Below are positions 14,702 through 15,881 of a stretch of DNA of 15,881 bases, piece by piece. The notes beneath the pieces were generated by a model. It was not told where the DNA came from. It did no database searches and saw only the letters and a program-made list of their open reading frames with translations. Position 1 is the first letter of the stretch. Each line of letters opens with the position of its first letter. The stretch is from Rhodospirillaceae bacterium (GTDB lineage: Bacteria > Pseudomonadota > Alphaproteobacteria > UBA828), in NCBI GenBank assembly GCA_028819955.1, contig JAPPKP010000072.1, positions 1-15,881 of the forward strand. The letters are read 5' to 3'. Made by a program: the position numbers and the translations under genes.

Positions 14702-15760
14702 ATGAACATTGGCAAGTCGATCAAGGCCGGCCTTGCCGCCGGCGTGTTGAGCGCGGCGATCCTTACGGCGGGCCTCGCCCAGGCCGAGGACGAGCGCGTA
14801 CGCTGGAATATGGCGAGCTGGTTTCCCAGCAACCTGACCCAGCTCGGCACGCTCGGGAAGAGCATGGTGGACCGCTTGGACCGCATCTCCGGCGGTAACA
14901 TCCAGATCAAGTTCTTCGAGCCCGGCGCGCTGATCCCGGCGAAGGAGTGCTTCGACGCCGTGGCCGCCGGCTCGGTCGATGCCTGCTGGTCCACACCGGG
15001 CTACTGGTACGGCAAGGAGCCCGCGCTCGCCATGTTCGCGGCGGTGCCGTTCGGTCCCCGGGCCGGCGAATATATGGGCTGGATCTATTACGGCGGAGGC
15101 TACGAGCTGTGGGATTCGATCTACGAGCCGCACGGTCTGAAGTCGCTGCCTTGCGGCGTCATCGCGCCTGAGGCGTCCGGCTGGTTCCGCCAGGAAATCA
15201 CGTCGATCGACGATCTCGCGGGCCTGAAGATGCGCTTCTTCGGTCTCGGCGCCAAGGTGATGGAGAAGATCGGCGTCTCCACTCAGCTCATCGCGGGCGG
15301 CGACATCTTCCCCGCGCTTGAGCGCGGCTCCATCGACGCCACCGAGTACTCCATGCCGGCGATCGACCTCAACCTCGGGTTCTACCAAGTCGCCAAGCAC
15401 TACTACTTCCCCGGCTGGCATCAGCAGTCGACCGTGTTCGAGCTGCTGTTGAATAGGGCTGCCTGGGATGCGCTGAGCGACACCCAGCAGGCGCAGATCG
15501 AGGTCGCCTGCGGCGATGCCTTCCGCGAAGGGCTGGCCGAGGGCGAGGCGATCCAGGGAGCGGCGTTGGCCGAGCTCCAGGAGAAGGGCGTGACGATCCA
15601 CCGCTGGCCGCAGGAGATCCTGGACACGCTGGAGGAGAAGTGGAACGAGGTCGCGGCCGAGGACGCGGCGCGTGATGAGAACTTCGCCAGGGTTTGGGAA
15701 TCCTACACTGCGTTCCGCGCCGAGTACGCGGTCTGGAACGACCTCGGCTATCTGAACTAG
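14702..15760 (+). CDS. TRAP transporter solute-binding protein, DctP/TakP type
   Basis: This 352-residue periplasmic receptor of a tripartite ATP-independent (sodium- or proton-driven) transporter has a classic signal peptide (1-28, hydrophobic core LAAGVLSAAILTAGLA, cleavage after AQA). The mature part shows the DctP fold: FFEPGALIPAKECFDAVAAG, DDLAGLKMRFFGLGAKVMEK, GGDIFPALERGSIDATEY, and a conserved run through GFYQVAKHYYFPGWHQQ. These last segments are typical of the TakP/mannitol-chloroaromatic branch, whose characterised member TakP of Rhodobacter sphaeroides binds pyruvate and other 2-oxo acids. A monocarboxylate or 2-oxo acid substrate is thus a reasonable inference, not proven. The membrane subunits DctQ and DctM are expected downstream but lie beyond the window. 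Confidence 0.94.
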   Translation: MNIGKSIKAGLAAGVLSAAILTAGLAQAEDERVRWNMASWFPSNLTQLGTLGKSMVDRLDRISGGNIQIKFFEPGALIPAKECFDAVAAGSVDACWSTPGYWYGKEPALAMFAAVPFGPRAGEYMGWIYYGGGYELWDSIYEPHGLKSLPCGVIAPEASGWFRQEITSIDDLAGLKMRFFGLGAKVMEKIGVSTQLIAGGDIFPALERGSIDATEYSMPAIDLNLGFYQVAKHYYFPGWHQQSTVFELLLNRAAWDALSDTQQAQIEVACGDAFREGLAEGEAIQGAALAELQEKGVTIHRWPQEILDTLEEKWNEVAAEDAARDENFARVWESYTAFRAEYAVWNDLGYLN

Positions 15761-15772
15761 GGCTGACCTGAA

Positions 15773-15794
15773 GCCGCGCGCCGCGGCGCGCGGC
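15773..15794. repeat. perfect 22-bp GC palindrome after the TRAP receptor gene
   Basis: The arms at 15773-15783 and 15784-15794 are exact reverse complements made only of G and C, starting 13 bp past the stop codon. No T-tract follows, so it is a weak candidate for an intrinsic terminator. It could act as a 3' stabilising hairpin that lets receptor mRNA outlast the distal operon, or as a Rho-linked pause. Confidence 0.7.
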
Positions 15795-15814
15795 GTCTCC
15801 GGCAGCCAGGAGCC

Positions 15815-15845
15815 GGGGGGGGGGGGGGGGGGGACGCCCCCCCCC
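15815..15845. other. G19-ACG-C9 homopolymer block
   Basis: Nineteen consecutive G (15815-15833), then ACG, then nine consecutive C (15837-15845). No such run occurs elsewhere in the window, and it lies within 40 bp of the right edge. It may be a sequencing or assembly artefact rather than genomic sequence. Confidence 0.85.
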
Positions 15846-15881
15846 GCGCCGACCAAAAGAGGAGGGAGGGGGGCTGAGGCG

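Noticed and set aside
14642..15856. 404-residue minus-strand open frame opposite the TRAP receptor
   Set aside because: Low-complexity composition and runs through the G/C homopolymer block; the plus-strand gene is unmistakable.

Overview
The window is GC-rich and tightly packed, with a strong third-position GC bias that produces long false ORFs on the opposite strands. Several features point to an alphaproteobacterium, probably Rhodospirillales-like. These are a fused trpE(G), the gene order aroQ-accB-accC-aat facing mlaD-DUF2155, a fused thiSG, and a M48/TPR protease next to a ggt-like gene and a class I aminotransferase. No tRNA, rRNA, CRISPR array, IS element or phage gene was seen. No stretch over 300 bp lacks a gene; the longest non-coding gaps are 8421-8599 and 14526-14701.

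Layout. 1-211: 3' end of a gene running in from the left, perhaps a DNA methyltransferase. 262-2448: fused anthranilate synthase. 2458-3999 (minus): a PaaG-like crotonase followed by a BDH2-like short-chain dehydrogenase, translationally coupled. 4108-4515: a Rid-family protein lacking the catalytic arginine. 4635-5498: mlaD and a DUF2155 gene. 5420-8420 (minus): aroQ-accB-accC-aat, whose last gene overlaps the DUF2155 gene tail to tail. 8600-9592: ThiS-ThiG fusion. 9605-10963 (minus): BepA-like M48 protease with TPR region. 10995-13746: lipoprotein GGT-like Ntn-hydrolase and an aminotransferase. 13761-14525 (minus): second SDR, starting at TTG. 14702-15760: TRAP solute receptor of the DctP/TakP type, followed by a perfect GC palindrome and a suspicious G19/C9 block at the window edge.

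How the genes work together. The central part is housekeeping: first steps of tryptophan synthesis, shikimate pathway (AroQ), fatty acid initiation (AccBC), N-end rule tagging (Aat), thiazole synthesis (ThiSG), and envelope maintenance (MlaD, DUF2155 protein, M48 protease). The flanks hold accessory catabolic genes (acyl-CoA isomerase, two SDRs, Rid protein, TRAP receptor), consistent with a heterotroph taking up small carboxylates.

The most interesting points are the GGT homologue that keeps the nucleophile but has lost most glutamate-binding residues, the ThiS domain whose terminal diglycine is buried inside a fusion, the Rid protein with Asp in place of the key Arg, and the unusual gene junctions (a 79-bp antisense overlap and a divergent pair with almost no intergenic DNA). 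I did not find a clearly new multi-gene system; most of the window is recognisable.
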